Assembly: GCF_913060805.1 (NCBI RefSeq) | Contig: NZ_CAJXTC010000004.1 | Coordinates: 62,001 to 126,000, forward strand | Direction: 5' to 3' | DNA: 64,000 nt | DNA from: an uncultured Draconibacterium sp. | GTDB taxonomy: Bacteria > Bacteroidota > Bacteroidia > Bacteroidales > Prolixibacteraceae | Shown: piece by piece, positions 1 through 9,414 of the stretch | How the letters are laid out: the number at the start of each line of letters is the position of its first letter | Numbering within the stretch: the stretch's first letter is position 1 | Notes under the pieces: model-generated | What the model saw: only the letters and a program-made list of their open reading frames with translations | What the model was told of the DNA's origin: nothing | Database searches by the model: none | Made by a program: the position numbers and the translations under genes

Positions 1-207
1 ATGTATGGCGACAAATTAAAGTTGGCGCCAAAGGGTTTCCCGAAAGATCATGAGCACATCGAATTGCTGAAACACAAATCGTATATTTATTCAAAAACAC
101 TGGAAGAGAAGGTAGTAACCAGCGATAACTACATTAAAGAAGTGGTGCAGCTTTACGAGCAGCTTCAGCCGGTAAATGTATTTTTATACGAGGCCCTGGC
201 AGAGTAA
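1..207 (+). CDS. DUF2461 (TIGR02453-like) protein, C-terminal part
   Basis: This is the last 68 codons of a gene that begins left of the window; the ATG at position 1 is probably an internal Met. The phrases LKLAPKGFPKDHEHI, LLKHKSYIYSK and a closing amphipathic stretch ending FLYEALAE match what I recall of the end of the DUF2461 family, whose members are normally a little over 200 residues. The function of the family is not established. A rho-independent terminator lies about 110 nt downstream, so this looks like the last gene of its transcript. Confidence 0.6.
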   Translation: MYGDKLKLAPKGFPKDHEHIELLKHKSYIYSKTLEEKVVTSDNYIKEVVQLYEQLQPVNVFLYEALAE

Positions 208-315
208 TTATTTTTATTGCATCTTAATAAAGCTTGGCAGGGTTACTTTTTTCGGTTCTAAGGAATATTATAATATAAGACCCTTATTTTTTATCTTCCC
301 GATTTCAATGAAATG

Positions 316-347
316 CCCCGGTTGTTCTGACCGGGGTTCTTTTATTT
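316..347 (+). terminator. Rho-independent terminator after the DUF2461 gene
   Basis: A 7-bp G+C-rich stem (CCCCGGT paired with ACCGGGG) with a 7-nt loop is followed by a T-rich tail (TTCTTTTATTT). It separates the DUF2461 gene from the nucleobase-uptake genes. Confidence 0.75.
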
Positions 348-409
348 ATAACGGATCAATACTGAGGGGGTTAGCACCATATTTTGTTTTTCAAAATGGA
401 AAGAATAAT

Positions 410-417
410 TACTTTTG
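410..417 (+). promoter_or_regulatory. Bacteroidota -7 promoter motif (TACTTTTG) before the DUF5020 gene
   Basis: TACTTTTG fits the TAnnTTTG -7 consensus of Bacteroidota primary sigma factors and lies 37 nt before the ATG. A TTTG occurs upstream at 383-386, but its spacing of 23 nt is longer than ideal, so only the -7 element is convincing. Confidence 0.5.
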
Positions 418-454
418 CTGCCATTAAATATCAAATTCTTATAATTTAACGACT

Positions 455-1135
455 ATGAAAAAAGTACTACTTGCAATGGCTTTTGTTGCATTTATGTTTT
501 CTGTTAATGCCCAAAATGTACAGTTACACTACGATTTCGGTGAAGGCCGAAAAATGCTGACCTCAACAGTTGAGATGTTCCGTCCCGACAAATATGGATC
601 AACATTCTTTTTCGTTGATATGGATTACGGTTCGGACGAGAGTGGCATCGACAATGGAATTTCGCTGGGTTACTGGGAAATTGCACGTGCTTTTAAATGG
701 AGCGAAACGCAGAAGTATATGCCGCGTGTTGAATACAACGGTGGAGCAATGAGTATTGGCGAAGGCGTTTGGATTCCGATTGAAAACTGCTGGTTGGCCG
801 GTGTGGAACGTACCTGGGCTTCGGCCGATTTTTCAAAAATTCTGACTTTGCAGGCCAACTACAAATACATCAAAGATAAAGAAGATGCAGCGTTTCAGTT
901 AACAGCTGTATGGACCGTGCAAATGGCTGAAGGAAAAGTAACTTTCACAGGTTTTGCTGATTTCTGGAAAGAAGAAATGTTCTGGGGAACTGACTACCGT
1001 TTCTTAACCGAGCCACAATTGTGGTACAACCCATGTAAAAACTTCTCGTTTGGTACTGAGATTGAATTGAGCAACAACTTTGTTGGCGATGAATTTGCTG
1101 TGAAGCCAACACTGGCAGTGAAATACACATTCTAA
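455..1135 (+). CDS. DUF5020 family outer-membrane protein, Tsx-like
   Basis: The 226-residue protein has a clear Sec signal peptide (MKKVLLAMAFVAFMFSVNAQ) and then alternating aromatic and polar strands typical of a small beta-barrel, ending in an aromatic residue (VKYTF), as outer-membrane barrels do. Phrases such as MLTSTVEMFRPDKYGSTFFFVD resemble the DUF5020 family, which is related to the nucleoside channel Tsx. The NCS2 purine permease gene starts 10 nt downstream, so the pair probably forms a two-membrane route for nucleosides or nucleobases: this barrel at the outer membrane, the permease at the inner. Family assignment is good; the substrate is inferred from the neighbour. Confidence 0.75.
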   Translation: MKKVLLAMAFVAFMFSVNAQNVQLHYDFGEGRKMLTSTVEMFRPDKYGSTFFFVDMDYGSDESGIDNGISLGYWEIARAFKWSETQKYMPRVEYNGGAMSIGEGVWIPIENCWLAGVERTWASADFSKILTLQANYKYIKDKEDAAFQLTAVWTVQMAEGKVTFTGFADFWKEEMFWGTDYRFLTEPQLWYNPCKNFSFGTEIELSNNFVGDEFAVKPTLAVKYTF

Positions 1136-1145
1136 AACCTGAATT

Positions 1146-2438
1146 ATGATCGATAAATATTTTAATATCAGCGGCCGTGGTTCTTCTTTCAAAAAGGAGA
1201 TCATTGGTGGGGCAACCACCTTTTTAACTATGGCCTACATCATTTTTGTAAACCCATCGATTTTGGGCGATGCAGGAATGGATAGAAATGCACTGATCAC
1301 AGTTACGATTGTAGCCTCTCTTATTGGTACGCTTTTGGCTGGTGTTTGGGCAAAAGTGCCTTATGCAATGGCTCCGGGAATGGGATTGAATGCCTTTTTT
1401 ACCTACACGCTTGTGTTGGGTGCCGGTGTTGACTGGCAGACAGCTCTTGGAGTGGTATTTATTTCGGGTGTAATATTTTTGGCGCTTACTGTTACCGGTA
1501 TTCGAACCAAGATTATCCATACTATTCCGCTGGCACTGCGTTTAGCAACCGGAGCAGGTATTGGATTGTTTATCTCGTTCATCGGTTTTAAAAACATGGG
1601 ACTGGTTGTTGCCAATCCTGCAACTTATGTTGGTTTAGGTGAGTTCACACCGACCTTGTTGATCGGTTTGGCCGGTTTACTTATTACTGCCATTTTGGAA
1701 GTGAAAAAAGTACGCGGCGGAATCTTCTACGGAATTATTATCACTACAATAATTGCGATAGTTGCCGGAGAAGTTCAGGCACCTGAATCGGTTGTTTCTA
1801 TGCCTCCATCGATGAGTCCGCTTCTATTGAAACTGGATATTCTTTCGGCGCTTAGCCTGGGATTGATCGGTGCGATTTTCTCGTTTATGTTTGTCGACCT
1901 TTTTGATTCGGTAGGAACAATTGTAGCGTGTTCGTACGAAGCTGGTTTTGTGGATAAAGATGGTAAAGTAGAGAATGTTGACCGTATTCTGGAAGCTGAT
2001 GCGATTGCAACTGTTGCCGGTACACTGTTGGGAACAAGTACAACAACAACTTATATCGAATCTGCTTCGGGTATCGCCAACGGTGCTAAAACAGGTTTTG
2101 CTTCTATTATTACAGCAGGTTTGTTCTTTTTGGCGTTGTTCTTTGCGCCACTTATTGGTATTGTGCCAAGTTACGCAACGGCACCTGCACTGGTAATCGT
2201 TGGGGTTTACATGTTCAAGAATATCAAACAAATTGATTTTGCCGATTTCTCTGAAGCTATCCCAGCTTTCCTGACCATTATTTTAATGCCATTAACATAC
2301 AGTATTTCCATCGGTTTATCGTTTGGTTTTATCTCGTATGTTGTATTGAAAGCAGTAGCCGGTAAATCCAAAGAGGTTTCGTGGCTGATGTGGCTTATTG
2401 CCGTGTTATCAGTACTGAACCTGTGGTTTGGAGTATAA
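1146..2438 (+). CDS. NCS2 family nucleobase (purine) permease
   Basis: A 430-residue, strongly hydrophobic protein with about 12-14 membrane helices. The N-terminal KKEIIGGATTFLTMAYIIFVNP, the MAPGMGLNAFFTY motif near residue 80 and the FVDLFDSVGTIV stretch are hallmarks of the AzgA/GhxP branch of the NCS2 transporters, which import adenine, guanine or hypoxanthine with protons. Length is normal for the family. It is the second gene of a likely bicistron with the DUF5020 porin and is followed by a strong terminator. The exact purine cannot be read from the sequence. Confidence 0.9.
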   Translation: MIDKYFNISGRGSSFKKEIIGGATTFLTMAYIIFVNPSILGDAGMDRNALITVTIVASLIGTLLAGVWAKVPYAMAPGMGLNAFFTYTLVLGAGVDWQTALGVVFISGVIFLALTVTGIRTKIIHTIPLALRLATGAGIGLFISFIGFKNMGLVVANPATYVGLGEFTPTLLIGLAGLLITAILEVKKVRGGIFYGIIITTIIAIVAGEVQAPESVVSMPPSMSPLLLKLDILSALSLGLIGAIFSFMFVDLFDSVGTIVACSYEAGFVDKDGKVENVDRILEADAIATVAGTLLGTSTTTTYIESASGIANGAKTGFASIITAGLFFLALFFAPLIGIVPSYATAPALVIVGVYMFKNIKQIDFADFSEAIPAFLTIILMPLTYSISIGLSFGFISYVVLKAVAGKSKEVSWLMWLIAVLSVLNLWFGV

Positions 2439-2461
2439 AATATTCTAATCAAAAAATAGTG

Positions 2462-2493
2462 AAAAGGATTGTCGGAGGGCAATCCTTTTTTTG
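2462..2493 (+). terminator. Rho-independent terminator after the NCS2 permease
   Basis: AAAAGGATTG pairs with CAATCCTTTT around an 8-nt loop (TCGGAGGG) and runs into a T-tract. It ends the porin-permease transcript 18 nt before the tRNA gene. Confidence 0.85.
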
Positions 2494-2510
2494 TACTTTT
2501 ATTTTGCAAT

Positions 2511-2585
2511 GAGGCATTAGCTCAGCTGGTTCAGAGCATTACCTTGACAGGGTAGGGGTCACTGGTTCGAATCCAGTATGCCTCA
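2511..2585 (+). tRNA. tRNA-Val (anticodon GAC)
   Basis: A 75-nt cloverleaf can be folded by eye. The acceptor stem is GAGGCAT with ATGCCTC, the D stem GCTC with GAGC, the anticodon arm TTACC-TTGACAG-GGTAG, the variable loop 5 nt, and the T arm ACTGG-TTCGAAT-CCAGT. Loop position 34-36 reads GAC, so it decodes GUC (valine). The discriminator base is A and the 3' CCA is not encoded. Its own terminator follows directly. Confidence 0.93.
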
Positions 2586-2586
2586 C

Positions 2587-2624
2587 AAAAAAAGGAAGCA
2601 ATCGAAAAGAATGCTTCCTTTTTT
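2587..2624 (+). terminator. Terminator after tRNA-Val
   Basis: AAAAAAAGGAAGCA pairs with TGCTTCCTTTTTT around an 11-nt loop. The T-rich 3' arm serves the tRNA transcript; the A-rich 5' arm makes it equally usable by the convergent NTF2-like gene. Confidence 0.8.
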
Positions 2625-2641
2625 ACACCGTATATAGAGCT

Positions 2642-3556
2642 TTAATCTGTTACATGGTTCGTGCTAAAATAAGCCATTTCCTGAACGATCTTTCCATCAT
2701 CGTTAAATGAATGAGAGAGCATTAACGGCATGGTTACTTTCTTTCCGCTTTCTTCGTCGGTGTAAGAATAATTCCACCACGAATAAACTACATAACCGGC
2801 GTTCAGTTGATAGTAAATACAATCGGGGTAGCCAACCTGCTCGAAGTGAATATCTTTCCGGGTGGCAAAATGTTCGGCAACATCTGCGGCTCTTTCTTCC
2901 AGGTTTTGGCTTATATCGAAGCCCCCGGCCAAACTGCTGAAAGTTGCATCTTCAGTAAAGAAATCTTTTAAGCCATCTACATCCTCGGCAGAGTAGGTGT
3001 TAAGCAATTTTCTTAAAGTGGCAATGTAAGGGTGGTTAATATAAACTTTTCCATTTTCGCGGGTAGTTTGTGCATCGCGAATATCTTCGAAAACATTATT
3101 GTTATAGTATTGAATAAAAGCTGCAATTTTTCCGTCGTCGTCAAAAGCGTATAAACAGTGCATCTGCAGATCTAAATTAATACCGGTTTTTTCATGTGTT
3201 CCGGTGAGCAATAGCCAGTCCTGAACCCACATTTTCCCGTCTTTGTATTCAATGGCATCGGGATACGCACCGGGTGAATCTTCAACATTAAAATTGGTAA
3301 AGTTGTTCTTCCAAAAATTCGTGTTTCCACTAAAATTATCGGCTGAGGTTTTCCAGTCGTTACCGTTTCGTACAATTACTACTGAGTCGGCAAAAAAGGT
3401 CCTCACTTTTTCGGTGTCGCCATTTTTAACGGCATCCCAAAAGGCTTTTGTTACGTCTATGGTTTCGTGTTCGTTAAACACGGTTCCATTTTTCTTTTGT
3501 GCGAATGATGTGGTTGCAATGAGGGTTACAATCAGCAATACAGCAAAATTTTTCAT
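2642..3556 (-). CDS. Secreted protein with two NTF2-like (SnoaL-type) domains
   Basis: I chose the Met that gives a clean Sec signal peptide (MKNFAVLLIVTLIATTSFAQ); an upstream in-frame start would add 16 residues that spoil it. The mature part of the 304-residue protein holds two similar halves, each opening with a helix like VTKAFWDAVKNGDTEKVRTFFAD or LRKLLNTYSAEDVDGLKDFFTED and continuing into strand-rich sequence with WxWxY-type aromatics, the pattern of SnoaL/NTF2 cone folds. Such domains bind small hydrophobic molecules or act as cyclases, hydrolases or plain binding modules. No catalytic residues can be assigned, so the function is unknown. It stands alone, convergent to the tRNA. Confidence 0.7.
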   Translation of the reverse strand: MKNFAVLLIVTLIATTSFAQKKNGTVFNEHETIDVTKAFWDAVKNGDTEKVRTFFADSVVIVRNGNDWKTSADNFSGNTNFWKNNFTNFNVEDSPGAYPDAIEYKDGKMWVQDWLLLTGTHEKTGINLDLQMHCLYAFDDDGKIAAFIQYYNNNVFEDIRDAQTTRENGKVYINHPYIATLRKLLNTYSAEDVDGLKDFFTEDATFSSLAGGFDISQNLEERAADVAEHFATRKDIHFEQVGYPDCIYYQLNAGYVVYSWWNYSYTDEESGKKVTMPLMLSHSFNDDGKIVQEMAYFSTNHVTD

Positions 3557-3928
3557 AATGTAATCTTTAGTTAATTGTTTAGAAAAATTCTGGCTATAAA
3601 TCACTTAACTCAATTGGTATGTATATACAATTTACACAATACTGAATTAAAATGAAAATTATATTTGATATAAAGTGCAGAAATACAGCGTAATACAAGG
3701 TTTTTGAAGTGCTGTGATTTACATTCTGAGCAACTAAAAAGTTGATAATGAGTGCTATAAAAGAAATAAAGGTCCGAAAATATATGAATGAAAAATTAAT
3801 CAATTTATTTTCAGACAACTAGCTTTATTCTGTCATTTACCTGAATTTGACACGCGACCAGGCTTATTTCCGATTTTTTAGTCCAACATTTTCCTTTATT
3901 TTTAGAGAGGTATTAAATCAACTGAACT
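3557..3928. other. 372-bp divergent intergenic region
   Basis: This separates the divergently transcribed NTF2-like and ThuA-domain genes, so it should hold both promoters. A TATATTTG on the plus strand at 3660-3667 fits the -7 consensus but lies 260 nt before the ThuA start. No convincing gene is present; a 74-codon minus-strand reading frame here is very hydrophobic and A+T-rich and I do not accept it. Confidence 0.5.
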
Positions 3929-4738
3929 ATGTTAAACAATTCTCGAAGAAATTTTATAAAGACCTCCACTTTGGTGGGAGCCGGTTTACTATTCTTAACA
4001 CCAAAAAGTTACGCCTTGGGGAAAATGCAAAATAATAACACATTGAAAGGAAAAAAAGTACTATTTGTTTATGGCGGCTGGAGTAGCCACGAGCCAAAAC
4101 AATCGGTTGATGTTTTTGTGCCGTGGTTAAAAGCCGAAGGTGCAGAGGTTACCGTTTCGGATAGCTTGGATAGTTATTTGGATGAAGATTTGATGGGATC
4201 AGTTGATTTGATTATCCAAACCTGGACAATGGGAACCATTTCAAACGAACAGGAAAGAGGCCTCTTGAAAGCTATACGGAACGGAGCAGGCCTGGCCGGC
4301 TGGCACGGTGGAATTGGCGATTCATTCCGAAATAATCCGGAATACCAGTTTATGGTTGGCGGTCAGTGGGTAGCGCATCCAGGCGGAGTGATTGACTACT
4401 CGGTGCAAATCACGGATAAGAATGATCCTGTAACGAAAGGTTTAAGTAATTTCAGGATGCATTCGGAGCAGTACTACATGCACATCGATCCGAATGTAAA
4501 AGTGCTGGCAACAACAGAATTTACGTCAGAATATTCTTCGTGGATCGATGATTGTGTAATGCCGGTTGTTTGGAAAAAATATTACGGTAATGGTCGTGTG
4601 TTTTACAGTTCTGTGGGGCACGTTATGACTGATTTTGAAGTACCGGAAGCACTCGAAATTATGAAGCGAGGAATCCGTTGGGCAGCAGAAAGCAAATATG
4701 CTCCAAAAGAAAAATGGGTGAGTCCGGTTTATAAATAA
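3929..4738 (+). CDS. ThuA-domain protein exported by the Tat pathway
   Basis: The 269-residue protein starts with a twin-arginine signal ([19 protein letters not shown]), so it is probably folded in the cytoplasm and exported. The rest matches the ThuA (trehalose-utilisation) fold, a glutamine-amidotransferase-like domain: [15 protein letters not shown] near residue 45, then [34 protein letters not shown], the [11 protein letters not shown] stretch and [18 protein letters not shown]. ThuA proteins are linked to carbohydrate catabolism in Bacteroidota and Planctomycetes; no biochemical activity is firmly assigned. The upstream phrase AGAGAGGTATTAAATC offers a weak ribosome-binding site. The unknown secreted protein starts 15 nt downstream and may be co-transcribed. 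Confidence 0.85.
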   Translation: MLNNSRRNFIKTSTLVGAGLLFLTPKSYALGKMQNNNTLKGKKVLFVYGGWSSHEPKQSVDVFVPWLKAEGAEVTVSDSLDSYLDEDLMGSVDLIIQTWTMGTISNEQERGLLKAIRNGAGLAGWHGGIGDSFRNNPEYQFMVGGQWVAHPGGVIDYSVQITDKNDPVTKGLSNFRMHSEQYYMHIDPNVKVLATTEFTSEYSSWIDDCVMPVVWKKYYGNGRVFYSSVGHVMTDFEVPEALEIMKRGIRWAAESKYAPKEKWVSPVYK

Positions 4739-4753
4739 ACGTTAATTTCAAAT

Positions 4754-5410
4754 ATGAGTAACTTCAAACACATTCTTTTTATTCTGGTTTTATTTTTACT
4801 GTCGCATTCTGTTGAGGGCCAGAATAGTAACGCGCAAGCAAGATTTGAAACGGTTTTTGGACAAAAGAATTCAGCAGCTTTAACGATGTTAGTTGATTCG
4901 TTTGAATTAGCACTTCAGGAAAAATACGCGACAAATTTTGAGGAGGCTTTTCTAGCTTATCTTTCAGAGGTGTTAGCAGGCAAGAGACCTGAAGTCTGGC
5001 GGAATGAACAAAAGAATAAATTGGTAAGAAAGTACCTGGAGGATTCTGAGGTGTGGAATGAGATCTGGTTAAAGGCTGATTCTTCCTGGATGGAAGGAAA
5101 CGATTGTTGTTGCAGGTATCGTTACAAAGATTTTACAACAGAGACGAGGTTAATTTCTGATGGCGACATTGATTCGTTCTGTGGCATTCTGCCTAATAAA
5201 TATGGCTCATATTTCGATGCATTGAAAGCTGCTTCTGAATATGAAGAGAATGTTCGGGATTATCTCGAAGTCGTTGAAATAGCCGGGGTAATTTCTCCTA
5301 CTTTATTGGCTTCAGGGTTATCTTTAGAGAATAAGGAATATTATCGTAATTACTTCGGGAAACGATTTCTTCTACTCGATATCTATTTAAGAGGCTACAG
5401 AAGCGAATAA
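4754..5410 (+). CDS. Secreted protein of unknown function with a Cys triplet
   Basis: I do not recognise this 218-residue protein. It has a Sec signal peptide (FILVLFLLSHSVEGQ, cut near residue 23) and an otherwise helical, charged mature part. The centre carries an unusual CCC triplet followed by RYRYKDF and a further Cys in DSFCGILPNK, four cysteines within about 35 residues that could bind metal or form disulfides. It lies 15 nt behind the ThuA gene, suggesting co-expression, and ends at a bidirectional terminator shared with atpG. Confidence 0.6.
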   Translation: MSNFKHILFILVLFLLSHSVEGQNSNAQARFETVFGQKNSAALTMLVDSFELALQEKYATNFEEAFLAYLSEVLAGKRPEVWRNEQKNKLVRKYLEDSEVWNEIWLKADSSWMEGNDCCCRYRYKDFTTETRLISDGDIDSFCGILPNKYGSYFDALKAASEYEENVRDYLEVVEIAGVISPTLLASGLSLENKEYYRNYFGKRFLLLDIYLRGYRSE

Positions 5411-5411
5411 A

Positions 5412-5439
5412 AAACCGCTCTTTTTCCAAAGAACGGTTT
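5412..5439. terminator. Bidirectional terminator between convergent genes
   Basis: AAACCGCTCTTT pairs with AAAGAACGGTTT (one C/A mismatch) around TTCC. Read on the minus strand it is followed by a run of T and lies 22 nt after the atpG stop, so it probably ends the ATP synthase operon; on the plus strand it follows the unknown secreted gene within a few bases. Confidence 0.7.
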
Positions 5440-5461
5440 CCCAATATTTTTATAAAACGAT

Positions 5462-6337
5462 TTATCCGTTTAATGCCTCGGCACCACTTACAATTTCCAG
5501 AATTTCTCCGGTGATTGATGCCTGGCGTGCTTTATTGTATTCCAAGGTAAGCGAACCAATCAAATCAGTAGCATTATCAGTTGCCTGGTGCATCGCCGTC
5601 ATGCGGGCACCGTGCTCTGCAGCGTTCGAATCAAGTAAAGCCTTATAAAACTGAATTTTTAACGAACGTGGAATCAATTCCTCGATAATGTGCTCTTTCG
5701 ATGGTTCGTAAATAAAATCGAAATTGCCATCGTCATCGCTATCCTCCATTTCAACCGGAAGAAATTGCTCGGCCGCTTGTTCCTGAACAGCCGCATTTTT
5801 AAACTGGTTGTATACCAATTCAATGCGGTCGTAATGTTTATCGGCAAAAGAATTCATACATTCTTCGGCAACTCTCAAGACATTCTCGAAAGTAAGCGAA
5901 TCGAACAATTCATTTTCGTCGGCTACAACCTTATATCCGCGGTGTTTTAGCTGGCGTGCTCCCTGTTTCCCAATACACATAAAATCCAGGTTGCCTAATT
6001 GCAGTTGTTGTGCATATTTTGTGGTGGCTACTTCAACCGCTTTTTTAGAGATATTGCTGTTAAAACCACCACATAACCCACGATTCGACGATACCAAAAT
6101 CAGAAGTACCTTTTTAGGTTCGCGATTTTGCGTGTAAACCGAGTCTTCAACATTTTCGAGGCTGGCACTCAACGACGTAAGAATCTCGTGCAGTTTTTCT
6201 GCATACGGTCTGATCTGCAAAATGGCATCCTGTGCTTTTTTTAACTTGGCAGCCGAAACCATTTTCATGGCACTGGTTACCTGCCGCGTGGTTTTTACCG
6301 ATGCTATTCGAGTGCGTATTTCTTTTAATCCAGCCAT
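5462..6337 (-). CDS. atpG: F-type ATP synthase gamma subunit
   Basis: The 291-residue protein is the central-stalk subunit that turns inside the alpha3beta3 head. Both ends carry the conserved coiled-coil segments: MAGLKEIRTRIASVKTTRQV with TSAMKMVSAAKL at the N-terminus, and TAMHQATDNATDLIGSLTLEYNKARQASIT at the C-terminus. A mid-protein SSNRGLCGGFNSNI is the usual Rossmann-like core signature. An acidic insert around EMEDSDDDGNFDF resembles that of other Bacteroidota. It is the last gene of the atp operon here, 77 nt after atpA. Confidence 0.97.
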   Translation of the reverse strand: MAGLKEIRTRIASVKTTRQVTSAMKMVSAAKLKKAQDAILQIRPYAEKLHEILTSLSASLENVEDSVYTQNREPKKVLLILVSSNRGLCGGFNSNISKKAVEVATTKYAQQLQLGNLDFMCIGKQGARQLKHRGYKVVADENELFDSLTFENVLRVAEECMNSFADKHYDRIELVYNQFKNAAVQEQAAEQFLPVEMEDSDDDGNFDFIYEPSKEHIIEELIPRSLKIQFYKALLDSNAAEHGARMTAMHQATDNATDLIGSLTLEYNKARQASITGEILEIVSGAEALNG

Positions 6338-6414
6338 TTTTAGTGAATGTGTTATTAAGTTAATGAGTTATTGAGGATGTACCTCATTTACCCATTCCCT
6401 CATTTACTCAATTA

Positions 6415-7992
6415 CTATTTATATTTCTCTGCTGTTTCTGCAGCTACTTTTCTAATTGTCTCCTCAATTTCAGGAGTAAGTTTACCGGTTTTCAGCTCAT
6501 CAAGAACAGGGCGGTGCGACATTTCCATTGTTTCCAGGAAGTCGGCTTCAAACTCTTTAACTTTATCGATCGGTACACTACGAAGCAGCTCGTTTGTTCC
6601 GCAATAAATGATAGCTGCCTGGTGCTCAACTTTTACCGGAGAATACTGACCTTGTTTCAGGATCTCCACGTTTTTACGTCCTTTATCGAGTACACGCATA
6701 GTAGCGGCATCAAGATCAGAACCAAACTTGGCAAATGCTTCCAGTTCGCGGAACTGTGCCTGGTCGAGTTTTAATGTACCCGAAATCTTTTTCATCGATT
6801 TGATCTGCGCACTACCACCAACACGCGATACCGAGATACCCACGTTAATCGCCGGACGAATACCCGAGTTAAACAGGTTCGACTCCAGGAAGATCTGTCC
6901 GTCGGTAATTGAAATTACGTTGGTTGGAATATATGCAGAAACGTCGCCGGCCTGCGTTTCAATAATAGGAAGTGCAGTTAACGAACCACCACCTTTTACT
7001 TTGTCTTTTAAACATTCCGGCAAGTCGTTCATGTCTTTTGCAACTTCATCCGATTCGATGATTTTTGCAGCACGTTCCAAAAGGCGTGAGTGCAAATAGA
7101 AAACGTCACCCGGATAAGCTTCGCGGCCCGGTGGACGACGAAGCAACAGCGACACCTCACGATACGAAACAGCTTGTTTCGAAAGATCATCGTAAATAAT
7201 CAACGCGTGACGACCGGTATCGCGGAAATACTCGCCGATAGCAGCACCTGCATAAGGCGCGTAAAACTGCAATGCAGCAGGATCTGAAGCGGTTGCCGTT
7301 ACAATAACCGAATAGGCCATTGCACCCGCTTTTTCAAGCGTAGCTGCGATGTTTGCAACAGTAGAACCTTTTTGTCCAACTGCTACATATATACAGTAAA
7401 CAGGATTTCCCTGCTCGTAGAATTCACGTTGGTTAATAATGGTATCGATGGCTACTGCAGTTTTTCCTGTCTGACGGTCGCCAATGATCAACTCACGCTG
7501 ACCACGGCCAATCGGAATCATTGCATCAACAGCTTTCAAACCTGTTTGCAACGGTTCTTTTACCGGCTGACGGAAAATTACACCAGGTGCTTTTCTTTCC
7601 AAAGGCATTTCGAAAAGTTCGCCACTTATTGCCCCTTTTCCATCAATTGCTTCACCAATGGTATTTACCACACGGCCAAGCAAGCCTTCGCCAACATTAA
7701 TTGAAGCAATACGACGCGTACGTTTTACGGTATCACCTTCTTTAATTTCTTCTGTAGGACCTAAAAGTACAGCACCAACATTGTCTTCTTCAAGGTTCAA
7801 TACAATGCCTTTCATTCCGTTTTCGAATTCGATCATCTCATTCGATTCCACGTTCGAAAGTCCGTAAATACGGGCAATGCCGTCGCCGACTTGCAGAACG
7901 GTACCAACTTCTTCGAGTTCGGCTACCGATTTAAATCCTTCGAGTTGTTGCTTTAGAATTGCAGATACTTCAGCAGGTTTTATATTAGCCAT
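6415..7992 (-). CDS. atpA: F-type ATP synthase alpha subunit
   Basis: The 525-residue protein has the full alpha-subunit layout: N-terminal beta-barrel, nucleotide-binding core with the P-loop GDRQTGKT at residues 171-178, the [21 protein letters not shown] segment, and a helical C-terminal domain. Alpha binds nucleotide at the non-catalytic sites and shapes the catalytic sites on beta. The catalytic partner beta (atpD) is absent from this operon. Start [14 protein letters not shown] is the usual one. Confidence 0.98.
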   Translation of the reverse strand: MANIKPAEVSAILKQQLEGFKSVAELEEVGTVLQVGDGIARIYGLSNVESNEMIEFENGMKGIVLNLEEDNVGAVLLGPTEEIKEGDTVKRTRRIASINVGEGLLGRVVNTIGEAIDGKGAISGELFEMPLERKAPGVIFRQPVKEPLQTGLKAVDAMIPIGRGQRELIIGDRQTGKTAVAIDTIINQREFYEQGNPVYCIYVAVGQKGSTVANIAATLEKAGAMAYSVIVTATASDPAALQFYAPYAGAAIGEYFRDTGRHALIIYDDLSKQAVSYREVSLLLRRPPGREAYPGDVFYLHSRLLERAAKIIESDEVAKDMNDLPECLKDKVKGGGSLTALPIIETQAGDVSAYIPTNVISITDGQIFLESNLFNSGIRPAINVGISVSRVGGSAQIKSMKKISGTLKLDQAQFRELEAFAKFGSDLDAATMRVLDKGRKNVEILKQGQYSPVKVEHQAAIIYCGTNELLRSVPIDKVKEFEADFLETMEMSHRPVLDELKTGKLTPEIEETIRKVAAETAEKYK

Positions 7993-8022
7993 CTTTTATT
8001 ATTTTTTGCTTGTCGCTTTCGT

Positions 8023-8568
8023 TTATAATTCGGTTTCTAACAAGGTTTGTTTAACCTTGCGTAATTGGGTTGCCACGCTGGCATCGTACTGTTTATCATC
8101 CAATCGCAATACGAGGCCTCCAAGAATTTCGGGATTTACCTGAGCCGCCAACTCAATAGTAGCATTCAGTTCTTTGCCCAACAGTTCTTCCACTTTTTTT
8201 AGTGTAGAAGCATCCACTTCGGAGGCGGTGGTAAGAACTGCCGATTTAATATTGAGGTCTTTACGTGTGAGATCGAGAAAATTGCGGCAGATACCCGGAA
8301 TGTGTACTTCGCGTTTGTTTTGAACAATCAGCAATAAAAAGTTAAGGCTGATCTCTTCAATTTTGCCTTCGAAAATACTGGTTACCAAGGCTGCCTTTTT
8401 TGATGATTTTACGATCGGGCTTTCCAGCAAAAGGATAAAATCTTTCGATGAGTTGCAGACATCCATAACTAACTGGATATCGGCTTTTAGCTTATCGAGC
8501 AGGTTTTTCTCTTTGGCTGTTGAAAAGAAAGCTTTGGCGTATCGTACAGTTATTGCGCTCTGGTCCAT
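8023..8568 (-). CDS. atpH: F-type ATP synthase delta subunit (OSCP)
   Basis: A 181-residue OSCP/delta protein linking the peripheral stalk (subunit b) to the top of the catalytic head. The N-terminal helical bundle (RYAKAFFSTAKEKNLLDKL) and the C-terminal beta-containing part with NPEILGGLVLRLDDKQYDAS and the closing VATQLRKVKQTL are the family hallmarks. It lies 2 nt after atpF and 30 nt before atpA in the operon. Confidence 0.95.
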   Translation of the reverse strand: MDQSAITVRYAKAFFSTAKEKNLLDKLKADIQLVMDVCNSSKDFILLLESPIVKSSKKAALVTSIFEGKIEEISLNFLLLIVQNKREVHIPGICRNFLDLTRKDLNIKSAVLTTASEVDASTLKKVEELLGKELNATIELAAQVNPEILGGLVLRLDDKQYDASVATQLRKVKQTLLETEL

Positions 8569-8570
8569 AC

Positions 8571-9065
8571 TTAATTCAGCTTGATGTCGTCGATTAATCC
8601 GTCAACCATTTTTTCCTGTTCGGCCTTGTTGCTCAATTCTTTGCGAATCACTTTTTCAGCAATACTTACCGAAAGTTCGGCTACCTGCTTTTTAATGTCG
8701 CTAATGGCAGCTGTTTTTTCAGCTTCGATTTGCTGACGTGCCTGTGCAATGGTTTTTTGTGCTTCTTCAACCGCTTTATCCTTGGCTTCGGCAACAATTT
8801 TATCTTTTAGCTCTTTGGCCTCTTTCAGAATCGCTTCTTTTTCGCGGCGTGCTTCAGCAATAACTTTTTCGTTATCGGCTTTTAATCCGGCTACCTCTTT
8901 TTTAGCTTCTTCGGCCGAGCTCAAAGCAGTTGCAATAGAATCTTCGCGCTCTTTTAAAGCGGTAAGAATTGGTTTCCACGCAAACTTCTTCAATACAAAA
9001 AGTACGATTCCAAAAATGATGAGCATCCAAAAAATGGTGCCCGGATTCGGCATTACTAATCCCAT
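8571..9065 (-). CDS. atpF: F-type ATP synthase subunit b
   Basis: This 164-residue peripheral-stalk subunit has one N-terminal membrane helix ([22 protein letters not shown]) and then a long, highly charged helix rich in Ala, Glu and Lys that dimerises as a right-handed coiled coil. Its C-terminus contacts delta. It is encoded between atpE and atpH, as usual in Bacteroidota. Confidence 0.95.
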   Translation of the reverse strand: MGLVMPNPGTIFWMLIIFGIVLFVLKKFAWKPILTALKEREDSIATALSSAEEAKKEVAGLKADNEKVIAEARREKEAILKEAKELKDKIVAEAKDKAVEEAQKTIAQARQQIEAEKTAAISDIKKQVAELSVSIAEKVIRKELSNKAEQEKMVDGLIDDIKLN

Positions 9066-9132
9066 GATTTAAAATTTTAAAGTGGCAACAGCATCCCGGG
9101 CAATCCCCGGGATGGCTGCCAAAGTTCTTTTG

Positions 9133-9414
<282 letters not shown>

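Noticed and set aside
208-454. Purine riboswitch before the porin-permease pair
   Set aside because: I looked for the conserved three-way-junction core and saw only the terminator of the previous gene and a promoter motif.
1824-2231. Cys-rich 135-codon frame antisense to the NCS2 permease
   Set aside because: Frame shadow of a well supported membrane protein gene; its composition reflects the opposite strand of hydrophobic codons.
3594-3818. Hydrophobic 74-codon minus-strand frame
   Set aside because: A+T-rich intergenic DNA gives Phe/Ile-rich frames by chance; no start signal and it covers the promoter region of the neighbours.
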